Shown here in pieces: positions 1-7,334 of a stretch of 46,921 bases of DNA. The number at the start of each line of letters is the position of its first letter. Within the stretch, counting starts at the first letter, position 1. The DNA lies in contig JAFZZW010000091.1 of NCBI GenBank assembly GCA_017615615.1, forward strand, positions 1-46,921, read 5' to 3'. Made by a program: the position numbers and the translations under genes. The notes beneath the pieces are model-generated. The model had not been told where the DNA came from and made no database searches. It saw nothing but the letters and a program-made list of their open reading frames with translations. This DNA comes from Bacteroidales bacterium (GTDB lineage Bacteria > Bacteroidota > Bacteroidia > Bacteroidales > UBA932).

Positions 1-16
1 CCTTTACGTCTTTTTC

Positions 17-50
17 AAAAAAAGGATGGCTCCCCCGTTGGGAGCCACCC
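17..50 (-). terminator. Intrinsic terminator of rpsO
   Basis: Read on the minus strand, an 11-bp stem (50-40 paired with 34-24, one G-U pair) with a 5-nt loop is followed directly by seven T residues (23-17). It lies 20 nt past the rpsO stop codon, as expected for a rho-independent terminator. Confidence 0.85.
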
Positions 51-70
51 CATAGCTTTTCCTATTGTGA

Positions 71-346
71 TTATCGACGGAGGCCGAGCTCCTTGATAAT
101 TTTACGGTATCTCTCGATGTCCACCTTCTGGAGATAATCCAGGACCTGGCGGCGCTTACCGACGAGGCGGAGAAGACTGCGGCGCGTTACGACGTCCTTC
201 TTGTTCTTCTTCACGTGCTCGGTAAGGTGAGCGATACGGTAGGAAAATAGAGCAACTTGACTCTCAGGAGAGCCGGTGTCTTTATTGGACTTCCCGTACT
301 TCGCGAAAATCTCTTGCTTCTTCTCAGGCATTAAATATTCAGCCAT
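71..346 (-). CDS. rpsO: 30S ribosomal protein S15
   Basis: S15 binds 16S rRNA early in assembly of the small-subunit platform. The 91-aa product has the normal family length. It shows the conserved block [19 protein letters not shown], the [18 protein letters not shown] helix and the C-terminal [11 protein letters not shown]. The open frame extends 15 codons further upstream, but the extension is not S15-like. I place the start at the Met of [13 protein letters not shown] because homologues begin just before the KKQEIFxKYG segment. The gene stands alone, with a consensus promoter upstream and a terminator downstream. A 13-nt palindrome (386-398) lies in the leader between promoter and start; some bacteria have S15 autoregulatory leaders, but nothing here proves one. 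Confidence 0.97.
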   Translation of the reverse strand: MAEYLMPEKKQEIFAKYGKSNKDTGSPESQVALFSYRIAHLTEHVKKNKKDVVTRRSLLRLVGKRRQVLDYLQKVDIERYRKIIKELGLRR

Positions 347-408
347 TGCGTGCAAAAAATTTATGATTGTTTTGATTGTCTTTGATGCCACCGTGGCAAA
401 AAAGCCTG

Positions 409-439
409 CAAATATAGGAATATTTCTTCAATTATCAAA
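409..439 (-). promoter_or_regulatory. rpsO promoter (Bacteroidetes consensus)
   Basis: On the minus strand TTTG (439-436), a 19-nt spacer and TATATTTG (416-409) match the Bacteroidetes -33/-7 promoter exactly. Transcription would start near position 403, giving a leader of roughly 57 nt. The leader contains the short palindrome TGCCACCGTGGCA (386-398). Confidence 0.75.
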
Positions 440-572
440 CAATAATATCCAAAGAATCAGGCCTTGAGCACCGCTGCGCCTATTTTACAAACAAATTGGT
501 TCGAATGTTCATACTCTTCAAATTTACTCTTTCTATAGGACTTTAACAAAAAAAGATATTTTTACTGTTTTT

Positions 573-604
573 CTTGCGTTGTAACTAAATTATAGTTACA
601 TTTG
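573..604 (+). promoter_or_regulatory. hicAB promoter with overlapping palindromic operator
   Basis: A -7 element TACATTTG (597-604) lies 20 nt after a CTTG -33-like element (573-576). A perfect inverted repeat, GTAACTA-5 nt-TAGTTAC (581-599), fills the spacer and runs into the -7 box. That is where a HicB-type repressor would block RNA polymerase. The -7 box ends only 3 nt before the hicA ATG, so the transcript may be nearly leaderless. Confidence 0.6.
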
Positions 605-607
605 CAT

Positions 608-883
608 ATGAGCACTAAAGAAAAACTAATGGAAAGGTTCAAGACGTTGCCATCGGATTTCTCGTTCGATGAATTGTCAACGCTATTATGCCGACTTGGC
701 TACAGGAAGGAGGAAAAAGGAAAGACATCCGGTTCGAGAGCCATTTTCACTTGCGACGATGCTACTCCTTTGTTGATTCACAAGCCGCATCCGGGAAATA
801 TTGTCCAGAAATATGTTATGAAACGAATAATGAAACAATTGACAGACGATGGAAAAATCAAGAAATGGAATGAAAACTCTTAA
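608..883 (+). CDS. hicA: HicA-family mRNA interferase toxin
   Basis: A 91-aa protein of the HicA type, a small double-stranded-RNA-binding-fold ribonuclease that cleaves mRNA when free of its antitoxin. The family pattern is visible: an N-terminal helix, the LCRLGYRKEEKGKTSGSR segment, then IHKPHPGN and a C-terminal helix. In classical HicA the catalytic His sits in a GSHH motif; here the aligned residues read GSRA, as in a Bacteroidetes subgroup, so HKPHP may hold the active His. I chose ATG at 608 over an in-frame TTG at 602 that lies within the -7 box. The stop overlaps hicB by 14 nt, which implies translational coupling. Confidence 0.85.
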   Translation: MSTKEKLMERFKTLPSDFSFDELSTLLCRLGYRKEEKGKTSGSRAIFTCDDATPLLIHKPHPGNIVQKYVMKRIMKQLTDDGKIKKWNENS

Positions 884-1334
884 GTATAAAGGATACGTCG
901 GGTCTATCGAATTCAGTGCCGAGGACAGCGTACTGTTTGGCGAAATACTCGGAATAAACAGCCTGGTCACATATCAGGGAAAGACGACTCAAGAATTGAC
1001 ATCATCTTTCCATGAGGCGGTTGATGACTACCTGGCTTTTTGCCAGGATAACGGAATTAAGCCGCAGAAGAGTTATTCCGGTGTTTTTAACGTAAGAATC
1101 TCTCCCGAGACCCACAGGGCGGTCTCCGACATGGCTGCAGAGGCAGGAATTACCCTCAACAGCTTTGTGAAAAGAGCATTGAACAACGCCTTGTTGCTGC
1201 ACGATTCTGGTATCCTCATGGAACCGGAAGGGCCGGTCTACGGCTCCCGGACGTCAGTCACTTTTCGTATACCCAGCGCAGACAAGGGCTTTGCGAAGGA
1301 ACTGGCAATAAAGATGGGATGGGAAATTGAATAG
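870..1334 (+). CDS. hicB: HicB-family antitoxin
   Basis: The 154-aa partner of hicA. The N-terminal part (KYKGYVGSIEFSAEDSVLFG ... SFHEAVDDYLAFC) is the degenerate RNase-H-like HicB domain that caps the toxin. The C-terminal part, with NVRISPETHRAVSDMAAEAG, is a ribbon-helix-helix DNA-binding motif, so this is the autoregulating two-domain type and probably binds the palindrome at 581-599. The start is Met at 870 (MKTLKYKGY), within the hicA 3' end; an upstream in-frame Met at 849 would add seven non-conserved residues. About 25 residues after the helix-helix (GSRTSVTFRIPSADKGFAKEL) resemble a further strand-helix element. Confidence 0.88.
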   Translation: MKTLKYKGYVGSIEFSAEDSVLFGEILGINSLVTYQGKTTQELTSSFHEAVDDYLAFCQDNGIKPQKSYSGVFNVRISPETHRAVSDMAAEAGITLNSFVKRALNNALLLHDSGILMEPEGPVYGSRTSVTFRIPSADKGFAKELAIKMGWEIE

Positions 1335-1382
1335 CATCTGAGAGAAAAAATCACTACATTCGCAAGAGATTCTGTTTACTAT

Positions 1383-3968
1383 ATGAGATTCACAAGTATT
1401 CTTGCCGCATTGGCTCTCATCCTTTACGGCTGCAGCGGCAACAGCGTGTCCGCAGGAACCCGCTGCGAAGCGCTGGACGATTCCTGCTGGGACTCGTCGG
1501 AATGGATTTCCGCGGCAAACGCACCCGTCATTACGGGAGTGGTCAATTCCAAGCAGAACCGCAGGGCCGCGGACGGCGCCAGCTGGTTCGTGTCCACGGT
1601 GGAGAATCCGTCACAAGTCAAATCGGCTAGATGGATGACCACCGGCCTGGGCATTTATCAGCTGTACCTCAACGGCAAGCCGGTGGGCGAAGATTTCCTC
1701 AAGCCAGGCTTCACCCATGCGGCCAAGACCAAGATTTCATACACCTACGACATCACGGACGCCTTCAACAAGGCCGCCGGCGCAGAGAATGTCCTTTCGG
1801 CGCAGGTCACTCCCGGATGGTGGGCAGACAAGATAGTGACGCCCAACGGCCATGACGGCATGGTGGGTGACAAATGCGCCTTCCGCGCCGTCCTGGAGCT
1901 TACTCTGGCCGACGGCAGCATTCTCTTGAAGGGCACCGACACCACCGGCTGGGCCGCCGGAATCGCCGGCCCCGTCGTGCACGCCGCCATATTTGACGGC
2001 GAGGAGTACGACGCCCGCATCCCCGCAGGCTACGATACTCCGGAGAAACTCTCCACGCCTGAAGTGAACACCGAATTCAACGGCGAGATAGTTCTCACCG
2101 CAGGAGCCGAAATCGTCCTCCGCCGCGACCTCACCCTCGAACCGGTGGAATCTTACGTCTGGAAGGATATCACTGGAGCCGCAGAAGGCGAATACGGCAC
2201 CGTCGTCAAACTGCGCGAGGGCAAGGGACAGATGGCCCTCCACGAGGGCGAGACGCTGGTTGTCGACTTCGGCCAGAATGCCGCGGCAGTCCCCTGCTTC
2301 GAGTTCAAGGCCGCCGAAGGCACCGTCCTCACCTGCCTTCCCGCCGAAATCCTCAACGACGGCAACGGCGCCACGAGCCGCGGCATGGACGGCCCCGAGG
2401 GCAGCGTTCACCGCACCAACCTGCGTGCGCAGGACGACTGTTTCATCCTTAAATACACCTTCGCCGGCGACAAGGGCTACGTGAGCTATATGCCGCAGTG
2501 CACCTTCTTCGGCTACCGCTTCCTGTCCATTACCGCAAATGCGGACGTGAAGATCCGGAGCATCCGCTCCATCCCCGTGACGTCCATCACAAAGGAGATG
2601 GAAACAGGCACCCTCGCCACAGGCAGCGAGCTGATCAACAAACTGATATCCAACACAATCTGGGGCCAGCGGTCCAACTACCTGTCCGTCCCCACCGACT
2701 GCCCGCAGCGCAACGAACGCCTCGGATGGATGGCAGACACCCAGGTATTTGCCAAGACAGGCAGCTTCTTCGCCGATACCGACGGCTTCTTCCACAAGTG
2801 GATGCGCGACGTACGCGATTCCCAGGGCGAGTCCGGAGGTTTCCCGGGAGTCGCCCCCATAGCCCAGTACGGATCCGGCACTGAGCATATGATGCGCCTG
2901 GGCTGGTCCGACGCCAACATAATCGTCCCCTGGACCGTGTGGAAGCAGTTCGGAGACAAGGCCATAATCGACGAGAACTGGGAGGCGATGAACCGATTCC
3001 TCGCCCATGTTACGCAAACGCGGTACGACCACAAGACCAACATCCTGGAAAACGGCGACTACCAATGGGCCGACTGGCTCAGCTACGAGCCCCTCGAGAG
3101 CCACAGCCACAGGGCGCAGACTTCCAAGGACGCAAACGGCAAACGCCATCCCCTTCCGGAGGCCGTCGATTACTGGAACTACCTGGGCGCCTGCTACTGG
3201 GCGATCGACGCCGCCATGATGCGTGATATGGCGGCCGCGACAGGTAGGGACGTTGCAGAGTACGACGCCATTGCGCAGCAGGCGCGTGATTACATACTCG
3301 CTAACTTCATCACTGCCGACGGGTTTTTCCGGACGGAGATACTCAACACCATGCAGACCCCCGCCCTGTTCGCCCTGAAAACCGGACTGGTCGAGGGAGA
3401 AGCCCGCGAGGCCATGATCCGGCGCCTGCGGCAGAACTTCGCCGACCACGACGGCTGTCTGCAGACCGGGTTCCTCGGCACATCGATCCTGATGCAGACC
3501 CTTACGGAAAACGGCATGGCCGACATCGCCTGGGACCTTCTCTTCCAGCGCAAGAACCCCAGCTGGCTGTATTCCGTTGACAACGGCGCCACCACCATCT
3601 GGGAACGCTGGAACAGCTACACCCTGGAGAACGGCATGGGTCCCAAGGGCATGAACAGTTTCAACCACTACGCCTACGGATGCGTCTGCGAGTGGATCTG
3701 GGAGACCGCCGCAGGCATCGCCGCAGACACCGCGCAGCCGGGCTTCAAGCATATCATCATGAAACCTGTTCCGGACAAGCGCCTCGGCAGCATCGACGCC
3801 GTTTACAACAGCGCCGCCGGCACCATCAAGAGCTCCTGGAAGTACAATGGAGACGTCTGCACCTGGCATTTCACCATCCCCGAAGGCGCCACCGCATCAG
3901 TCACTCTCCCGGGACAGGAAGAGCCCGAAACCTATGGCCCGGGCTCGTATACTCTTAGGATCGAGTAG
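1383..3968 (+). CDS. GH78 alpha-L-rhamnosidase, lipoprotein
   Basis: Removes terminal alpha-L-rhamnose from glycans by the inverting mechanism. Residues 1-17 are a lipoprotein signal (ILYGC, Cys17). The order is that of the family: N-terminal beta domain (about 60-240), the concanavalin-like domain, an (alpha/alpha)6 catalytic barrel (about 400-760) and a C-terminal beta domain. The catalytic signature DCPQRNERLGWMAD is present with Asp439, Glu445 and Asp452, and TTIWERW supplies the second acid Glu741. These correspond to the Asp/Glu/Asp/Glu set of Bacillus RhaB. At 861 aa the length is normal. It is transcribed away from the rhamnose operon and converges on it, and it starts 48 nt after hicB with no clear promoter, so read-through from hicAB is possible. 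The product would feed rhamnose to the RhaT-RhaD pathway. Confidence 0.93.
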   Translation: MRFTSILAALALILYGCSGNSVSAGTRCEALDDSCWDSSEWISAANAPVITGVVNSKQNRRAADGASWFVSTVENPSQVKSARWMTTGLGIYQLYLNGKPVGEDFLKPGFTHAAKTKISYTYDITDAFNKAAGAENVLSAQVTPGWWADKIVTPNGHDGMVGDKCAFRAVLELTLADGSILLKGTDTTGWAAGIAGPVVHAAIFDGEEYDARIPAGYDTPEKLSTPEVNTEFNGEIVLTAGAEIVLRRDLTLEPVESYVWKDITGAAEGEYGTVVKLREGKGQMALHEGETLVVDFGQNAAAVPCFEFKAAEGTVLTCLPAEILNDGNGATSRGMDGPEGSVHRTNLRAQDDCFILKYTFAGDKGYVSYMPQCTFFGYRFLSITANADVKIRSIRSIPVTSITKEMETGTLATGSELINKLISNTIWGQRSNYLSVPTDCPQRNERLGWMADTQVFAKTGSFFADTDGFFHKWMRDVRDSQGESGGFPGVAPIAQYGSGTEHMMRLGWSDANIIVPWTVWKQFGDKAIIDENWEAMNRFLAHVTQTRYDHKTNILENGDYQWADWLSYEPLESHSHRAQTSKDANGKRHPLPEAVDYWNYLGACYWAIDAAMMRDMAAATGRDVAEYDAIAQQARDYILANFITADGFFRTEILNTMQTPALFALKTGLVEGEAREAMIRRLRQNFADHDGCLQTGFLGTSILMQTLTENGMADIAWDLLFQRKNPSWLYSVDNGATTIWERWNSYTLENGMGPKGMNSFNHYAYGCVCEWIWETAAGIAADTAQPGFKHIIMKPVPDKRLGSIDAVYNSAAGTIKSSWKYNGDVCTWHFTIPEGATASVTLPGQEEPETYGPGSYTLRIE

Positions 3969-4111
3969 CGAAGCGTCCAGTTTTACCTGCCTCATTTTTT
4001 CACCTTCGGACCCTGCGGGTCCTCGTCCCTCCCGCAAGCGGGCCCCTCCCATTCATAGGCCATGGGCGGCCACGTTCCAAAATGAGGCAGGTAAAACAGT
4101 ACGCTTCGCTA
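3966..4111. repeat. 146-bp inverted-repeat element between convergent genes
   Basis: Two 33-nt arms (3966-3998 and 4079-4111) are inverted copies differing at two positions. The left arm begins with the TAG stop of the GH78 gene and the right arm ends with the TAG stop of the glpT-like gene, so the element supplies both stop codons. The 80-nt centre holds three further small palindromes: GGACCC/GGGTCC (4008-4022), CCCGC/GCGGG (4031-4042) and GGCC/GGCC (4058-4071). It could act as a bidirectional terminator or barrier hairpin, or be a non-autonomous MITE- or REP-like element. No transposase is nearby and no target-site duplication is evident. Confidence 0.8.
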
Positions 4112-5437
4112 GGCTTCGTCGTGGATGTATCCGTCGTCCTTGATGTTCCAGAGGAACGCACACAGGATGCCGCCCAGGACGGCAAATCCGGCCATGAGCA
4201 GGAACAGGTAATCCCAGCCGAAGTGGTCGCTGAACCATCCGAGGCCCGCGCCGGTAATCAGTACGGACACATAGCTCATAAGGCCGATGAGGCCAACTGC
4301 AGCCGACGCAGCCTTCTTGGTGGCGTTCTTGGATGCCGTTACACCAAGAAGCGCCTGGGGGCCGTAAAGGAAGAAACCGGCGAGGGCAAGGATGCACAGC
4401 ACGAGTATGGGAGAAGCCGTAGGAGGAAGCAGCTGCAGCACCACGAGGCAGATGGCCACCAGAATCATTTCTATGACGCAGACGCGATGTGCCTTTCCTG
4501 CGAAGACGTGGTCTGAAATCCATCCGGCGCAAAGCATTCCGGCGCAACCGGCGATCTCGAAGATGCCGATGGTCCAGCCAGCGAGCTGGGGAGAGAGGGG
4601 CACAGCCATCTTGCCGAGGAAAGTGGGGCCCCAGTCAAGCACCGCGAAACGCACCACGTAAACGAATAGGTCGGTTATCGCAAGAACCCAGATTACCGGA
4701 TTGAGGAAGACCTTTTTCTTGACGAAAGCCTTGTATGCAGCGGAAGTGTCGTTGTCGTCGAGTTCGGTTTTGGTGTCCGGCAGTTCCGGGAGACCGACCG
4801 ATTTAGGAGTGTCGCGGAGCGTAATGATGACGAAGAGGATGCCGGCGGCGGCGATGATTCCGGGGATCCAGAAACAGAGCCGCCAGTCCCCGGTACGGCT
4901 TACTATATACCCGCACAGAACCGCAAGGATACCCGCTCCGATGGAGTGAGAGGTATTCCAGATGGACATCTTGGTGGCAAGTTCCTTGGGAGGCACCCAG
5001 TGATTCATCAGGCGGTTGCACGGAGGGAAACCGCAACCCTGGAAAATATTGTTCAGGACAAGCAGGATGCCCATGACGAGCACCATGGTGCCCACGAAAT
5101 CGGGCCCGTCGGTCTGTCCCGTGAGCATCGTGGATATCTTGTCGCTCCAGCCGAAGAGGAAGTTGAGCAGCACGCAGGCGGACAGGCCGATGACCATGTG
5201 CCAGCGGGCGTTGAAACGGTCTCCGATGAAACCGTTAAGGAACTTCGACACTCCGTAGATGATGCCTACGAGGCTGAGAATGATACCGAAGTCGGTATTG
5301 GTGATGCCGTATTGGGCGCTCAGCACCGGCATGGCGAAGGAGAAGTTCTTCCGCACGAAGTAGAACATGGAGTAGCCTATCATCGAACAGATGATGACCC
5401 TCCACTGCCAGTAGCTGAAGCTTTTCTTGGTCTTCAT
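4109..5437 (-). CDS. glpT: GlpT/UhpT-type organophosphate:phosphate antiporter (MFS)
   Basis: A 442-aa, 12-helix major-facilitator protein of the organophosphate:phosphate antiporter group. The start (FSYWQWRVIICSMIGYSMFY, then VRKNFSFAMP) and the GDRFNARWHMVIGL loop are typical of GlpT and UhpT. These carriers swap cytoplasmic phosphate for sn-glycerol-3-phosphate, hexose phosphates or phosphoglycerate. The exact substrate cannot be read from sequence, but gpsA 2 nt upstream and a glycerol-1-phosphate dehydrogenase in the same operon favour a glycerol phosphate. It is the last gene of the long minus-strand operon, and its stop codon is the end of the inverted repeat at 3966-4111. Confidence 0.82.
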   Translation of the reverse strand: MKTKKSFSYWQWRVIICSMIGYSMFYFVRKNFSFAMPVLSAQYGITNTDFGIILSLVGIIYGVSKFLNGFIGDRFNARWHMVIGLSACVLLNFLFGWSDKISTMLTGQTDGPDFVGTMVLVMGILLVLNNIFQGCGFPPCNRLMNHWVPPKELATKMSIWNTSHSIGAGILAVLCGYIVSRTGDWRLCFWIPGIIAAAGILFVIITLRDTPKSVGLPELPDTKTELDDNDTSAAYKAFVKKKVFLNPVIWVLAITDLFVYVVRFAVLDWGPTFLGKMAVPLSPQLAGWTIGIFEIAGCAGMLCAGWISDHVFAGKAHRVCVIEMILVAICLVVLQLLPPTASPILVLCILALAGFFLYGPQALLGVTASKNATKKAASAAVGLIGLMSYVSVLITGAGLGWFSDHFGWDYLFLLMAGFAVLGGILCAFLWNIKDDGYIHDEA

Positions 5438-5439
5438 GC

Positions 5440-6495
5440 TTATCTGAACTGCTCAAAGGTGAAGGACTCCCAGGGAAGGTCGGCGTCGGCCATGCCTTTG
5501 TCCAGAATGTCCACTATATGCATGAGGAGAGGGAAATTCTTGAGGTCGAGCAGGCCGAGCTCGGCTTTCTTCTTGACGGCGATGCCCATCACGCGGGTGA
5601 TTACCAGCGACTCCAGGGTGATGCCGGCGAGGGCTTCCGTGACCTGGTCGTAGTCGAGGCCCTTGCCCATCAGCACGCCGCAGCGGCGGGTACGGCCGGA
5701 GAAGATGGTGACATAGAGGTCGCCAAGGCCGATTGCCTCGGAGTCGAAGGTACCGCCCTGCATCTGCATGAGGGCGTGGGTCTCGCGGACGGCCTGCGTG
5801 AATGTGCCGGCCTGCGAGTTATAGTGCTGGGGCTCGTCCTCACCGTGCCAGCGGATGTTGAGGCCGACGGCGAGCGTGACTGCCATGGCATACGCGTTCT
5901 TGAGGGCCACTGCGCTCTCCAGGCCGATGACGTCGTCCGTAAGTGAAATATGGTAATAAGGACGCTGCATGGCCTCTTTCATCATGCGGAGGGCCTTGCG
6001 GTCGCGTCCGCAGAAGCCGACCTCGGAAGGGTCCATGAACACGAGTTCATAACTGGTGCAGGGGCCGCCGATCGCGCAGATTTCCCTGTGGATGCCAACC
6101 TTTGCAAGCTCGCTCTCCCAGTAGCCGGGATACGAAATGAGGGTGCCGTCGGGAAGGCCGCGCAGGCCCTTGGTGACGCTGAGGACGGGAATCGAAGGAT
6201 CGAGGTTCTTGAGAATCTCTTCAAGGAACCACTCCACTCCGAATGAAGAAACGCCGCAGATGACGAAGTCCGCACCTTCCACCGCCGTCTTCCAATCCTT
6301 GAAATAGTAATACTTTACATTGTCCGGGAAGGGACGGCAGAACTTCTCGTGCTTGTGGGTCTTGATGTAGCCGTCGATTATTTCGTCGTCAAGGCAGGTG
6401 CCTACTATGCGTACGTCGTTTCCGTTCTCTGCTGCGGGGAATGCGAGTGCGGAACCCATCATGCCCGCGCCGATGATCGTGATAGTCTTTTTCAT
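5440..6495 (-). CDS. gpsA: NAD(P)-dependent glycerol-3-phosphate dehydrogenase (GpsA family)
   Basis: Interconverts dihydroxyacetone phosphate and sn-glycerol-3-phosphate. The Rossmann motif IIGAGMMGSA lies at residues 7-16. The middle has SVTKGLRG and GGPCTSYEL. The catalytic-Lys segment ALKNAYAMAVTLAVG and the C-terminal GLGDLYVTIFSGRTRRCG match the family. The 351-aa length is a little above the roughly 335-aa norm, and an insert (NIRWHGEDEPQHYN) differs from housekeeping GpsA, so this may be a dedicated catabolic or redox paralogue. The gene is 2 nt before glpT, and a good promoter-like sequence sits immediately upstream. RhaD in the same operon makes DHAP, the substrate this enzyme would use. 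Confidence 0.85.
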   Translation of the reverse strand: MKKTITIIGAGMMGSALAFPAAENGNDVRIVGTCLDDEIIDGYIKTHKHEKFCRPFPDNVKYYYFKDWKTAVEGADFVICGVSSFGVEWFLEEILKNLDPSIPVLSVTKGLRGLPDGTLISYPGYWESELAKVGIHREICAIGGPCTSYELVFMDPSEVGFCGRDRKALRMMKEAMQRPYYHISLTDDVIGLESAVALKNAYAMAVTLAVGLNIRWHGEDEPQHYNSQAGTFTQAVRETHALMQMQGGTFDSEAIGLGDLYVTIFSGRTRRCGVLMGKGLDYDQVTEALAGITLESLVITRVMGIAVKKKAELGLLDLKNFPLLMHIVDILDKGMADADLPWESFTFEQFR

Positions 6496-6499
6496 GTTT

Positions 6500-6530
6500 C
6501 AAAGGTATATAATTCCGGATAATAATCCAA
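6500..6530 (-). promoter_or_regulatory. Candidate internal promoter for gpsA-glpT
   Basis: On the minus strand TTG (6530-6528), a 20-nt spacer and TACCTTTG (6507-6500) fit the Bacteroidetes promoter form in the only gap (35 nt) of this part of the operon. The -7 box ends 4 nt before the gpsA ATG, so any transcript would be leaderless or nearly so. This is based on sequence match only. Confidence 0.4.
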
Positions 6531-7334
6531 CTACAGCCCGATGGCCTCCGCAAGCGCGCCTACGTTCTCAAACACATAGTCCGGGGTCTGGGAGAGCGGG
6601 ACCGTTTCCAGCATCTGAGGCGTCGTTTCCCCGGAAAGGACGAGGATGCCGACGGCGCCGGCGTTGCGGGCCATGGCCATGTCGGTATAGACGCGGTCTC
6701 CTACCATTGCCACCTCCGACGGCTTGAGGCCGTGGCGCTGCATGATCCACTCCAGCATGGAAGGGTCGGGCTTGCCGAGTACGATGTCGGGACGCCGCCC
6801 GGTGGCCTCCTCGATGCATTTCTGGATGGAGCCGCAGTCCACGAGGACCGTTTCCTTCTCAGTGGGGCAGACGCGGTCGGGGTTGGTGGCGATATAGGGA
6901 ATTCCCTGCTTTGCCCACCATGCGGCGCGGCACAGGCGGTCGTAAGTGAGAGTCATATCGAAGGACACCACAAGCGCGTCCGGGCGGTCCGCGGGGTCGT
7001 CAGCCGCAGCCTCGAAGCCGGCCTTCTCGAACTGCGAGACCATGGAGGGCGTACCCAGCATGAAGAGCCGCCGGGCGCCGGGGAGGTGGGATCTGATCCA
7101 GTCGATGGCGGCGAGGGAGGTCGTCAGCATATTGTCCTCGGTGGCCTCGATGCCCATTCCGGCCAGCTTGGCAAGGTAGTCGGCGACGCTTCTGGTAGGA
7201 TTATTGGTGAGGAAGGTATAGCCGATACCCTTGTCCCTCAGCGTCTTGAGGAAGCCTTGCGTCCAGGGGAACAGACGGCTGCCGAGGTACAGCGTGCCGT
7301 CCATGTCGAGGGCCATGTGCTTTATCCCCTTCAT
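6531..7334 (-). CDS. HAD-IIA family phosphatase (NagD/PGP type), possible glycerol-phosphate phosphatase
   Basis: A 267-aa haloacid-dehalogenase hydrolase with a C2A cap. Motif I is DMDGTLYLG (Asp10, Asp12), motif II is the Thr of FLTNNPTRS, motif III is the Lys of VLGKPDP and motif IV is GDRVYTDM. The family contains NagD, phosphoglycolate phosphatases, and glycerol-3-phosphate phosphatases such as mammalian PGP and mycobacterial Rv1692. The gene overlaps the glycerol-1-phosphate dehydrogenase gene by 4 nt (ATGA) and precedes gpsA. A role in dephosphorylating glycerol 1- or 3-phosphate to glycerol is therefore plausible, but it is inferred from context only. Confidence 0.85.
   Translation of the reverse strand: MKGIKHMALDMDGTLYLGSRLFPWTQGFLKTLRDKGIGYTFLTNNPTRSVADYLAKLAGMGIEATEDNMLTTSLAAIDWIRSHLPGARRLFMLGTPSMVSQFEKAGFEAAADDPADRPDALVVSFDMTLTYDRLCRAAWWAKQGIPYIATNPDRVCPTEKETVLVDCGSIQKCIEEATGRRPDIVLGKPDPSMLEWIMQRHGLKPSEVAMVGDRVYTDMAMARNAGAVGILVLSGETTPQMLETVPLSQTPDYVFENVGALAEAIGL

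Noticed and set aside
274-291. 18-nt identical string also present at 8785-8802
   Set aside because: Both encode SNKDTG in unrelated proteins (S15 and GH28-CE15) with no similarity beyond it; coincidence.
386-398. Palindrome in the rpsO leader as an S15-binding autoregulatory RNA
   Set aside because: Only 5 bp of stem around a 3-nt loop and no match to a known S15 leader structure that I can verify.
1355-1362. TACATTCG as a possible -7 box for the GH78 gene
   Set aside because: One mismatch to the -7 consensus and no -33 element at the right distance; not strong enough to list.
1737-3869. A 710-codon open frame antisense to the rhamnosidase gene
   Set aside because: It is a by-product of GC-rich codon use; the plus strand has complete GH78 motifs and the antisense product resembles nothing.
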